Origin: Butyriboletus loyo
Lineage: Eukaryota; Basidiomycota; Agaricomycetes; Boletales; Boletaceae
Direction: 5' to 3'
Assembly: GCA_038093515.1 (NCBI GenBank)
Contig: JBBPSI010000013.1
Coordinates: 216,145 to 280,144 of the forward strand
DNA length: 64,000 bases
In this document: piece by piece, positions 11,731 through 23,000 of the stretch
How the letters are laid out: every line of letters begins with the position of its first letter
How positions within the stretch are numbered: position 1 is the stretch's first letter
Translations under genes and position numbers: made by a program
Notes under the pieces: model-generated
What the model saw: only the letters and a program-made list of their open reading frames with translations
Database searches by the model: none
Told to the model about the DNA's origin: nothing

Positions 11731-13998
11731 GAAGGTCCTGAAGTAAATCATGTTAGCGACGGTAATGGATTGGGTTCAAAAGACAAACGGCGTGGGGGTG
11801 CGTTCGATAACGCTGCTCGACTCGAGATGTTGAGGACTAGGTGAGTATCCTAACGAACTGCAGTGGGGATCGAGTCATAAAAGAGGGCAACATTTATAGG
11901 CACTCAACCGCACCGATTGACGCTTTGAGCGCTCCCGCTTACATGACCGCACAGCAGGCTCCCACTCCTGTGCGATGGGCTGTTCTGAGTGCGCAGCATG
12001 ATTGGTCCGGTAAATTCGAGGGAAAGTAATTCTAGTTAGGCAGTCAAAGGGCGGACACGAAAGCGTTGTCGCGGAAGAGACAATATGACGCTGGGCACTA
12101 GCTGATGGTGAGGGGAAAAGGGCCTCGTGCTGTATCGCGTCCGCGGGCGGAGACGAGGTCGACAAGGGTGAGGGGGCGGAAAGCAAGAGGATAAGGATGG
12201 CGGTCTTTTAAGGCCTTCGGCCCGTAACCTGAGTAACATTGAATTGACGCGCCGTAAAGGACGCCATATCCCCACACCCCATTTCCATTTCGAAGACGCA
12301 GGCCATCCATCAGCAATTGCACGAGGCATTGACTTTACACCACATCTCCACCGGGCGAACCCGCATCACTTGGCCAATAACGGGATTTTTTGCGATGGTG
12401 GAGGTTGCGCGATTCCGAATCCCGAGTCGTAAACAGAGAAAAATACGACTTTCCCTTCTGGCCGTGCTGATGAGTCAGACAGATCCTCTGAAGATGTTAT
12501 CGCCGGCGAGCATGCGCGGAAAATCAGAGTCATCCAAATTAGAAACGTCAACTAAGGCGGCGGTGGTGGGTTGTTGGAACGTTCGAGCGGAATTGTGCGT
12601 GGGTGGACAAAAATAATGTTGGTGTAGAATTCGGCAAGCGAAAGCGATTGATCTGATTCTCCCCGATGATGCTCTGAATGAAGGACACAACGAACGTTGA
12701 GCAGGTCTACATATCATCAAAATAGGACGGATGACTCGGCGGATAGAACACCACAAACATTACAAGAGACGGTTCATGTCCAAGCAGCGCTGACCCGGAG
12801 CAGAATAGATGAGGGAAAATCCTGCAAGGCCAAAACAAAGAAGGATGGATGGAAACTGTGCCACGGTACCACGGTCAAGAGACTGCTTTCCGGAAGTTTA
12901 CACCGTGCTGATGCAATCCGATTCATTTGTTGTATTTTATCAGTGACTCTGGCGATGCCAGTGTTAGCGATGAAGCAGAACGAGAGGGAGCGTGAGAAGA
13001 CCCGCCGCGATCAACTGGCCACAGCAAGTACTTATACTCTCCAGGGCCGTAATTACTTAACTTGACCGTAATCAAACCCTAGATAACGACCGACCGTCGG
13101 ACATCGCTTAACAAAGCCTTGGTATAATTACCCTGCCAGATTTTTTGGACTGCCCTTCGTACCCTGACCGAGTTCACCATCCTTAGGACATCTAATCTAG
13201 CTCGGCTACCCCGTGGCCCTCGTGCACTCCCCACTGCCCTTGACACTCGAATTGCGTTATACGGTCACCCTGACTTGCTCCCGTCATAAGCTTGTCTCCT
13301 TCCCCGAGTGTTGTGATCCTGCCTCAGGCTGGGTCATTGCATCAAGGGCTCAATCGCTCCGAGGACCCCCGAAGTCAATTAGATCTCAAGCTTGGTGTAA
13401 ATTTCAAATGTACTTTTTATTCTCATCTTTTATTCCCAAGCGTACATGAACTTTGTCACCCAGGACCAGGAACATGTAAACACATCTGGACGTCCCAGGT
13501 CAGCCCAGATTCACACCGTCAGATTTCAAGCGGCTCAAGATGAAAAGCAACCATAGAGAGCTTCCTCTCCCAAAGAACTGGCGATCCGACAGCGGCGACG
13601 CCTCACCGGGCGTCCTTAAAATAACGGGTTCTCCAGGCATGAGAGTTGCGAGAACTATGTCTTCTGCTTAACGGTATGGCCAGGCTCGAGGGTACAGAGA
13701 TCTAGTCTAGTAATCACTGTGCGCGTCGTGTACCCTGCTAGTAACCAATTTCAATTCTTGTCACTCACAACCCGCCGTACTGCTGAGGTCGACATCTCGC
13801 TATATCGCCACCCGCCGCCATGGACTTGACTCCTGACACCGTGGCAAACGAATGTTATCACGGTCCAATAACACCAAACTTTGACTGACGAAATTTTAAT
13901 AAGACCGTGTGGGTATACCGTCCCTACGCTGGCAATGACGATCCGGGCCAGCCCGCGGGAATGTTCCACGGCTGGTTGTGAGCTGAGCATTCGCAGTT
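11731..13998. other. 2.3 kb gene-poor tract
   Basis: No open frame in either direction shows a recognisable domain or a consistent exon chain. Short open frames at 12036-12329 (minus) and 12697-13065 (plus) are compositionally unremarkable. No repeats longer than about 20 bp were noticed by eye. Confidence 0.45.
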
Positions 13999-16531
13999 TC
14001 ACTTGATAAAGAACCGAGATCCATAATTCATCAAGACTTCCGAACCCGCCTCCATGTCTCGAACTATGAAATGGGTCTAATCAAGTCTCTGAAGAACTGT
14101 GAACAACTTACTGGCGAATATACCTATCCGATGATCCCCATTAACCAGCCGAACTAAGGTGACAAATTAGTTTGTATGGAAAAGGCTATGCAGGGACGTA
14201 CCTCGCGCTTGACTGTTCACCTGTGTACTCCGTTCGGCGTCAGAGTGGTTAAGAAATCTAGAGATGTTTCCTGCATAGGTTGAATCTAAAGAAAACGTTT
14301 CGTTCAAGCCGAAGACATAACATCGGTTGCGATGTACAGCAAGATCTCTGTGCGAAGAAAAGAATCGGATTGGAACCATCGTGACAAACGAGACTTACCC
14401 CCGGCTCTCGACTGTGGGCTCGTAGATTAACTCTCCAATGTATTCTATCGATAGACAGCATGATTTATACGGCTGCGTGGTACTAGGAATAGCGTACCTG
14501 TTATCAAGTCGTCTTCCTTTGCCGCTTCGACTAAGAAGGTTCCTAATCCCCAACTACCCTGTTTGACCTCCAATTCCTGCTGTATATAAGCATGACCTAT
14601 GCTAACTTATCAAGGTATCACAAACTTTGCGAGCTCCGCGCTGGATTTGAGAATTGCGACACGGTGTGTCATCGGCTAAAATCCTAAGAAAAACATGGCG
14701 CTGAAACCGAAATACATAAGCTTACCTCTGGAAAACGAGCACATTCGTTAGGATACAGAAATAACTGCGCGTGTAGTGACACTCACATGCATCTGCAGTT
14801 CACGCACAGTTCTGGATCGCATTCCCGGAAGGCTTCAACACAGGGACACCGCTCTGTCACACAGTTCCACTTTGACCTAGCTTTTGAGCAACGACAGCCT
14901 TGCCATCGGCGATTGCCTATACAATGTGGGTTCGTGCCGAAGGCAGTGAAGACAGCGGCTTACATTCTGGAGGGCAGCGGCAGTTACGTTGGCAATGCGA
15001 TTGATTTTTAAAACATGGACAGCCGGAATATTTGCTACAAGGGCCAGCATGATGACAAGGGTCGTTGCTTAACATAAGGCCATAAGCGAAGGAAAGAAAA
15101 ATTGCCCAGGACATACGGTGTAAAATGCGTTGGATTATGGTCTAAGATGAAGGTAAGACTGGTAAGGACCAATGCGAGATCGGTATGTACCATTGAACTT
15201 GAGTATACGCCGTTGGCTTTTGATATCTACGAGTTGAACCTCATCCGGACTACATGAGCATAGTAATTTCATGTAGTAAAACACCTGATTTCACTTCAGC
15301 TTGTGTGCAGTCCTCATTGAAAGAACAATGTCACCTCATAACAGGGTTTAAGACATAACTCTGAAAGATCACAAGGAGTTATGTTAGGTGATATTTCAGA
15401 GATGGCTTTGAACATGTCAAGGTCAACTTCGTCCCAAGAAGGACTAGCCTAGCGTGATACAGACATAGTATAAGTGCCCTGTAGGCAACGAAACAATGGA
15501 CGAACCTCTTCTGTCTTGTCGTTGACAAAACATTGATTTCGACAAGGGCTCGTTACCTCACCAAGGACGTGAGACACTGGAGGCTGCGACTTGAGAGGCA
15601 TTGTGTTAGGCTCGACTGCACGTAACCTGTGATGGGTAAAATGCGAGCATGTACTGGTAAGCAACGCTGCACACCGTGAACACTACAGAGTGGCTCTACA
15701 CAGCTTAGATTCGGACAGAAGAGTGAATTCAAGGTTTTAAGGCGATTGCGGAAGTCGAGTCCTGCTGGCCACGTTAAGGGTGGAAATATATAAGACGCCG
15801 GGATCGTATTCCCAGCCCAATGCAAGCAGTCGCTTTACATGCATTAAGCACAAAGTCAAGAAAAGGTCTGATTGACTCACCGTCTCCGAGCCATAGAGAG
15901 CACACCAGGTGTACCGGGTTGTGAGCATAATTTGAGCGGCAAGACATTACAATCTTCGATTTCATCATAGCTAAGAGCATATTGAACTTGCAGTCTATAT
16001 ACCACCTCGAGCACGATCACTTCCACTGCAAAGCTATTATATGTCATCATGTTGATCACCCTATGGAATGAAATCCATATTGTCGCTATCGTCACCCTTG
16101 AACACACTGCGATGTGATGGAGAGCATGATTCGTATGGCGGATGAGGTTCCAGGGAAGAAGATATGTGAATGACGTCTAATTTCACTGATGAAATTTCGA
16201 TAACCACTTCATCGGGTGAATACACTTCTTGAGAGACCAGTTGCACAACAGGTTGGGCGTCTGGCAACGAATTGGAAGCAGCTGTCGCGAAGGCCAAACC
16301 GGGCGACCGAAGGTCGGGGTGCAAACACGACCGCCAAGTAGATGGAGTAGCAAACGAGGCAAGGGTTTGGTGACAGTGGGCAACATTCCACATCGTGAAT
16401 TCTGTCTGAACTTGGGAGAGAACGCGTCGAACAAGTCCGGACCTGGATTTTTCTTGTTCGGACAATGTCTGCAGGACATCGTTCTCCTCGTCTGCGGAGT
16501 CCGAGTTAGTGCCGAGAGCGACGCCCACCAT
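13999..16531 (-). CDS. EZH2: E(z)/EZH2-type histone H3K27 methyltransferase (PRC2 catalytic subunit)
   Basis: Sixteen-exon model: 16531-16096, 16025-15881, 15832-15675, 15615-15506, 15448-15335, 15284-15191, 15141-15117, 15067-14964, 14916-14787, 14727-14726, 14675-14626, 14579-14498, 14444-14399, 14347-14202, 14153-14112, 14063-13999. The sum is 1749 nt, giving 582 residues. Family landmarks run in the right order: '[16 protein letters not shown]' and 'PCRNQCF' (pre-CXC Cys region), '[16 protein letters not shown]', the CXC domain ('[16 protein letters not shown]', 'NCRCPPEC', 'GCRCSKA', '[16 protein letters not shown]'), then SET ('[12 protein letters not shown]', '[10 protein letters not shown]', 'ISRFLNHS', '[12 protein letters not shown]', closing 'LMNYGSRFF'). 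In PRC2 this enzyme methylates H3K27. The first intron and N terminus are the least certain: an in-frame TAG follows 'DNMDFIP', so I placed the donor upstream of it. The Cys usual after NHS is Ser here. The gene shares a short promoter region with SLU7. Confidence 0.92.
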
Positions 16532-16662
16532 CGCATACGCTGAAAAGAGCAGCAAACCAATTGGTAGACTAGTAGATACCAAGTAGGTCACGTGCGACGT
16601 CCCATAGCGTACTTCCTAAAGTGACAAAGCCCAATCATCTTCATTCACCCGCTCCTAGTACC
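16532..16662. promoter_or_regulatory. Bidirectional promoter region between EZH2-like gene and SLU7
   Basis: Only 131 bp separate the two proposed start codons, which point away from each other, so both promoters and both 5' leaders must share this space or overlap the coding ends. No TATA box was recognised. If the EZH2-like gene has an additional upstream exon the spacing would change. Confidence 0.55.
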
Positions 16663-18606
16663 ATGGCTTCGTCTGGTGCGTTCACCTTGCTAAAATTCAC
16701 GATTCCAGGAACTCAGAAATTGATGTTCCAGCTATTGGAAAGCTTTCACGCGAGGAGTTTCGTCGCCAGAAAGACCTCGATGCTGCCCGTAAGGCCGGTA
16801 CCGCACCCGCCGCACTCGACGAGGAAGGAAGGCCCATCAACCCACACATTCCTCGTACGTTCTATCCTTGTCTCATGTCCTCCTCGTCGTACTCAGACTA
16901 CCGTTCTTGATTCTAGAATATATCTCTCAAGCACCATGGTATCTCGACACTGGTGCTCCGTCACTAAGCCATCAGCGTCGACATACGGAGGATCGTACCT
17001 CCAAAAAACTCGATGACTGGTATGACCGTGGCGTGCGCGCCGGTCCTGTAGCCAAAAAGTACCGCAAAGGTGCATGCGAGAATTGCGGGGCTATGACACA
17101 CAAGAAGCAGGACTGTCTGGAGCGTCCTCGGAAAAAGGGCGCCAGGTTCACCAACAAAGACATTCAAGCAGACGAAATCCTACAAGAAGTCGCGACTGGC
17201 TACGACGCGAAGCGGGACCGGTGGAATGGGTATGATCCCACTGAGCATAAAAGGATCTACGAAGAGTACGAGGCGATTGAGGCTGCTCGAAAGAAGCTCC
17301 GTGAAGAGGAGATTGATAATCAGACCACGACTGATTTGGCTGCCGTTCGGAAGGTGGCTAAAGCTGGAAAGGAGAAGAAAGCCGCAGATCCCGACTTTGG
17401 CTCTAGCGACGAGGAGGATGCAGATGATGACAAATACGCAGATGCAGCTGATGCGGTCGGTCAGAAACTCGACACAAAGACTCGCATCACCGTTCGAAAT
17501 CTACGTATTCGAGAAGACACCGCCAAGTACCTCATCAACTTGGATCCTGAGAGCGCTTACTACGATCCCAAAACCCGTTCCATGCGCGATGCTCCACTAA
17601 AGAACGTTGCTGCAGAAGATGTATGTCATTTTCCCCTTTCTTCTCAGTAGTTTATGACTCGTCGAACGTAGGCTAAATTCGCTGGGGAGAACTTCTTCCG
17701 GTACAGTGGTGAAGCACCGGAAGTTCAGAGACTCCAGCTCTTTGCGTGGCAAGCTGCGCAATGTGGTAATGATATCCACCTGAATGCAGGTCCGACTCAA
17801 GGCCAGTTCCTGCACGAAGAATATAATGACAAGAAGGAGATGCTTAAGGATGTGACCAAGGAATCCATCCTTGCAAAATACGGAGGAGAGCGGTACCTCG
17901 AGGAGGCCCCCAAAGAAATCATGGATGGTCAAACAGAAAACTATGTCGAGTACTCTCGAACGGGTCAGGTCGTCAAAGGCAAGGAGCGTGTGAAGGCACG
18001 ATCAAAATATCCGGAAGATGGTGAGTCGTACTATCTCGACTGGAGACCTTGATACCAACACTGCCCCCAGTTTACATCAACAATCATACTTCGGTGTGGG
18101 GCTCGTGGTACGATGTTTCGAGTGGCATTTGGGGTTATGCATGTTGCCATTCGAGCGTACACATGTCGTACTGCGCTGGCGAGGCTGGCAAAGAAGCTGC
18201 GCACGCATCAACAGCCCAAGCCCTTCTTGCCTCATCTTCGAATTCGACGTCCGATCCCTCTAAACAGGAAGCAGCTGCGGAGTCGAGGGGGCGTATAGAA
18301 CAGAACTACTCGAAAAAGCGCGTAGGAGAAGGCGATGTCTCCCTCGACAAAGAACGTTTAGCTGAAGCGCTGAGTGAAGAAAAGAAGCGGAAGCTGCGGG
18401 GAGGCGACGATGAGGACCGATTCAGCAAGAAAAAGAAAGGATTAGAGATTAGTAGCCACGACGTCACGGAAGAGGAACTTGGTAAGTTGTCATTCGTGTG
18501 TTTATGCGACCCACTCCAACTGCGATATGTCCTTGCAGAGGCCTACCGGATGAGTCGTCGAAACGCGGAAGATCCAATGGCCAACTATGTGGACAGAGAG
18601 GATTGA
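16663..18606 (+). CDS. SLU7: Pre-mRNA-splicing factor SLU7
   Basis: Six exons: 16663-16675, 16732-16854, 16917-17620, 17672-18020, 18071-18481, 18539-18606; 1668 nt, 555 residues. The start 'MASS' splices to '[20 protein letters not shown]', the usual Slu7 N terminus. Next come '[14 protein letters not shown]', the CCHC zinc knuckle '[14 protein letters not shown]', '[14 protein letters not shown]', 'WNGYDPTEH', an acidic region, '[19 protein letters not shown]', 'FAWQAAQCG', and '[14 protein letters not shown]'. Slu7 acts in the second catalytic step of splicing, helping 3' splice-site choice in the spliceosome; the knuckle is used for nuclear retention in other species. An alternative 29-bp first intron was rejected in favour of the 56-bp one. 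Confidence 0.96.
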
Positions 18607-18742
18607 TATGTATTGTAATTTTTCTAGTGTACCGTCCATTGTCAGTCGTTATCGGATCGACTATTATTTGGTGCCGCTATTCCCACTCTACCCGAAATAG
18701 GCGAACATTGAAACACCCATGTTGGCTTTCTAACCTTCGTTC

Positions 18743-19818
18743 ATGTTTTCTACGTCGGCTGCCCTGCTATTCGGGCTGGGCACTCGCATCGCCCTCGACA
18801 AGCTCTTTGGGAATGTCACAGACGACCCCAACACCCCCGACGCCATCGGGGACATAGTCCTCCTCGGCGTCGTCCAAGGTGTCGCACTATACTTCACCCT
18901 AATGGAATTCCGCGACTTCACATTCGTAGTCGCGTTTGTGATCGCAGCTCGTCTCGCAGTCGAGTTCATGGTGCTCCAAGACGTAACCAAGTGCGCAACG
19001 ACGCTCTTGGGGGTCGCACTCGGCGTTCTCGTCACTGACGTCCTCTCCCAACTCATCGAGGACGGCTACATTTACGACTTCAGCGGTCGGGGAGACACGG
19101 AGAGCGACTATGGGGAGTCGGTCGTTCATGAGACCAAGCGCCGCAAGCGTCTTGTCAAGTTTTCGTCCGCCACCACCGACTATTCTGCCGTCACACGTCC
19201 CATGAGCAAACCTATTCGCCCCCCTAAGCAAGGTTCGTCACGCAAATGGCGCACAGAATCGTCTGCGCCTCCGTCGATCACGTCTTCCGTCGAGGATCTG
19301 GTCGACCCACATCGGGTCATGGATCCTCTCGAACGGGAGGTCGCCACACTCCGTGCGCGCGCGTCGCTGGCGGACGGCGAGCGGAGGCGGTTCAAGGAGG
19401 AAAAAAAATGGGCTGTTTCTCAGGGAAATCTGGCACGTGCCGCCCAGATGAGTTGGCAGGTGAAGAAGTACACTGCGTTGACGCAGAGTTTTACGAAAGA
19501 GGCAGATGCGCGTTTGTTAGAGGGTCAGTCTCTCCCTGAGCCCAGTACCCGTTTCGTGGATTGCTCACTGGGAATACAGTCACAGCGATAAAGGCAGCCC
19601 GACAGCAAGCGCTGAGTGATCCACTCCTTCCAACTCTCCAGAAGTCCGAGCGACTTCAAGCAGAGAGACATACCAACCATACGCGGGAAGCTGGTACCGC
19701 GAGTACCTCCCGACAGTTTTTAGTTGAACGCGATACAACAGTCAATGTCGAGACAACTCGACATCGAAGGCAAAGTTCTGCAAGCAACCTCAAGTCAGCC
19801 ATGCGCGTGACGCATTGA
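18743..19818 (+). CDS. Multi-pass membrane protein with cytosolic coiled tail, unknown
   Basis: Two exons, 18743-19523 and 19580-19818 (56-bp intron); 1020 nt, 339 residues. The first ~115 residues contain about four hydrophobic segments ('STSAALLFGLGTRIAL', 'IGDIVLLGVVQGVALYF', 'FTFVVAFVIAARLAVEFMV', 'CATTLLGVALGVLVTDVL'). The rest is soluble, basic and Ser-rich, with a helical charged stretch around 'EREVATLRARASLADGERR'. I do not recognise the family. The layout resembles an organelle-membrane adaptor with a cytosolic tail, which is inference. It starts 136 bp after the SLU7 stop on the same strand. Confidence 0.8.
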
Positions 19819-20054
19819 CATTGCTTTTTTGTTATCAGCTTTAGATACTCTTGAAAATATGTGTTTGGTATTGGCGTTTGGTCACATCGCAATTGCTCGA
19901 TCTTGTAACATTAGACTCATCTACGTTCTCTCGGTGATATATCCAGTTGACAGAAAATTGTTTGCAATTGGAAACGCCCTAAAGTTACAAGGGAGGTGCA
20001 AGAGTTGATATTATGGCAGGTATGCTTCGCATTACTCGGGTAAGCCGACAAGTA

Positions 20055-23000
20055 TTAAGGCGGGGGGGAAGAACATCGAGAGAGAGCTAAAGGTGGAGAT
20101 ACGATCCCAATATTGATCACCGGTACGACTTGTCGTTTGTTTTTCATGGACGTGCTGGAAGCGGATAATGACCCATTGGTCTTTCCACTCGTAGTGGGTC
20201 GGGGCTTCTTACTGGAGCTCGCTGCATCAGATGATGGCCGGGGTGCGGTCTCCTTCATCACCATCTTCGCATGGATCTCCTCCAGCTTTGAAGCCTTGAC
20301 TTTTTTGGGCCAGAACAACGTAACGAACCTGCAGGAACCTCAGATAACTGACATCGCATTGACGGCGTCCACGTACGTCCAAAGATGCCGACGCCACCTT
20401 TCTCGGTCTTCTCCAGCAGCCTGCTTAGCTTGCAGCACGAGCTCGATTCGCCGGCCGATGGCAGCGAGGGAGTCCTTCAAGATGGCAACCTTGTCATCTC
20501 GAGGCATATCCTCTCCCGATAGTTTAAGCTGTTTCTGGACAGAGGTCGACATTCGCAGTCAATTATGAGTAGTACGGAGCCCACCAATTGTTTCTTCACT
20601 GGTCGCAGCTCCTCCTTTGTCGCAAGTTCGTCCATGGACGGACTAACCAGTCTATCAGAAATCAAATAACGATTCCCAACATCAATACGCACCATTCATC
20701 GGATGACTCAGAATCCGTAAATGTAGGGGTGGGTCGCCGTTTGCGTTTCTTGGTGGAGGTATCTTCAACAGATGCGACAGCCTCGCTTTCCGCACGTCTC
20801 TTCCGACTACTTGTAGTGGACGACGACGCCACGACTGTAGGGGGAGGAGTGGCCGAAACCTTTAGTTGTCCTTTGTTCCGCAAAGAACTCTCATACGAAC
20901 GCAACTTCTCGTCGTGTTCACGCAATATACTCAGGAGGAAGTCGCCTCGTCGGACGAGGTGAATTGCATTGGGAATCGGTCGCGTGGAGGAATCTTCACC
21001 TTTCTTGCCCTCCTCAAGGAAAAATTTCCCTTCTAGACCAAGCCGCGAGTCCTTGGCCATGGCCTCCCAGTTGCCAAAGCCGTAGATAAAGGCGCCAACG
21101 AGTAACATAGAATCCTCCTGAGGACCCCAGCGACCAGACCAGTTGAGAGTTGGTCTGATATTTTCGATGGGAATGGACCAGTTGTAGAGCTCCTCTGGTG
21201 TCATGTCGCCGAGAATGTTATTCAGAATACGGAGGTCACGATGTCGTGAAATGACAGTTTCGGCATTGATATTGCTAACCTTGCGATACGTGACAAGAAC
21301 CGCTTTGCTTTTCTGGGCGTTCGACAATGTCTCTCCAGCAGCCATGCGGTCCCGTTTTTGTTGATTGTTCTCCTCGACGGCTTGGTGGCAACGCTCGATG
21401 ATCTCATCCGCAACATCAATGATCATGGCCTTGTGCTTGTCGACAAGCTTAGCTTCGTTGACCTTCGGAATCCTCAATACTTGAATCGGGAGGAAAACTG
21501 GGAACGCACGATGATATCATATCGTTGACGGATGTCACCCCATCGTTGAAGGCTGCGGATTAGCACACGGACGTCACGCTCCTTTAGCTCCATCGCTTTC
21601 TGGCTTGCGGTCTTGCGCTGAGGTCCAGGAGCCTTGGGTTTCTTCGGAGCCTGGGAAGTAGTGGGCTGGTCAACGTCCATACCCTCGTATGAGACAGGAG
21701 CATGTGAACGTTTGCGATCTCGTAGCTCCTGGGCAACCAAATCTTCCGCTTTTCGATCATCCTCTTCTCGGTCGAACTTTTGCCGTTCCTCCAGGGGAAT
21801 AATATCCTCCCAGCTCATGTCATTTTTGACGTCGCTCACAGCGGCAAACTGAGCAAGGAAACCTTCACCACCGAGCGAAGCTCCGCCGTCGCCGCCAGTA
21901 GATATGGTTTCATGGTCCTCCGCCCTGTTAAGGATATCGTCGAGGTCCATTTCGTCCAGCTTCTGATTCTGTTGCGAGTCGTCCTTGTCAAACCTGTGAC
22001 GCTGAGTGCGAATCATTGAGACACAGCATTTTGTTACTTACATTTTCTGGGCGCCATATTTAAGAACGGCAGTTAGTTCATCTTTGCTCAAGTTGTCCGG
22101 TTTGACGGAATCTTTGATTTTCTCGCCTTTGGAGCTGAGATGAGCCTGAGAAGTGTCCATCTGATTTATGACTGACGAAGCGTCATTCATTATGAGAGCG
22201 GAGATGAAAGGCTGAAGACCTACTGGCATACTCCAAAACCATTTTTTTCTTCGCTCGCTCCAAAACATCCTCTTCCATCGTGTCCTTACTCACAAAGCGG
22301 TAGACACTGACATGCGACTTTTGCCCTATCCTGTGGGCACGTGCCATGGCTTGCAGATCGTTCTGTGGGTTCCAATCACTCTGCAAGGAGGTCAGGAAAC
22401 ACTGGTGGCAAGAGTCTAGGTCGCTTACATCAAATATGATGACGGTGTTGGCAGTCTCCAAGTTAATGCCGAGACCACCAGCACGTGTGGAGAGCAAGAA
22501 GGCGAAGTCCGGTGACCCCGGGGCATTAAAGTGTGCGATCGACCTCTTCCGTGCGTCCGACGCAACCATGCCGTCAAGACGTTGATGTTGGTATCCACGC
22601 AGGCTCATGTAGTCGCTGAGAATGTCAAGCATGCGGACCATCTGACTGAAAATGAGGACACGGTGACCATCTTGCCTCAGCCGCGCGAGCAACTTGTCCA
22701 ATAACACCATTTTGCCGCTATTCATAACGAGACCCTTGAGGGTCTCCTCGGGATTATCGGTGCGATTCTCTGCACCGTCAAATAGGTAGGGGTGATTTGC
22801 GGCCTTCTTAAGTTCCATAGCGATATTGAGCAAGCTTATGTTGTTGTTCCCGTTGGCGCTCTTGACCAAACCTTGAAAGTTCTGTCTCGTCTAGGTCACC
22901 AATATGTGCTCTCGAGAAGTAAAAGGGGACTGACCTTTGTGAGGATGTTCTTGTAGAAGTGGGTCTGGAGAGCACTCATTTCTACCCGTAGGATACGCTC

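Noticed and set aside
15335..15448. Apparent 2-bp frameshift in the EZH2-like gene at '[10 protein letters not shown]'
   Set aside because: It came from a misread line junction; on rechecking, the exon is continuous and in frame.
16676..16704. 29-bp first intron for SLU7
   Set aside because: Would keep the frame but is too short; the 56-bp intron 16676-16731 also keeps the frame and gives the usual Slu7 N terminus.
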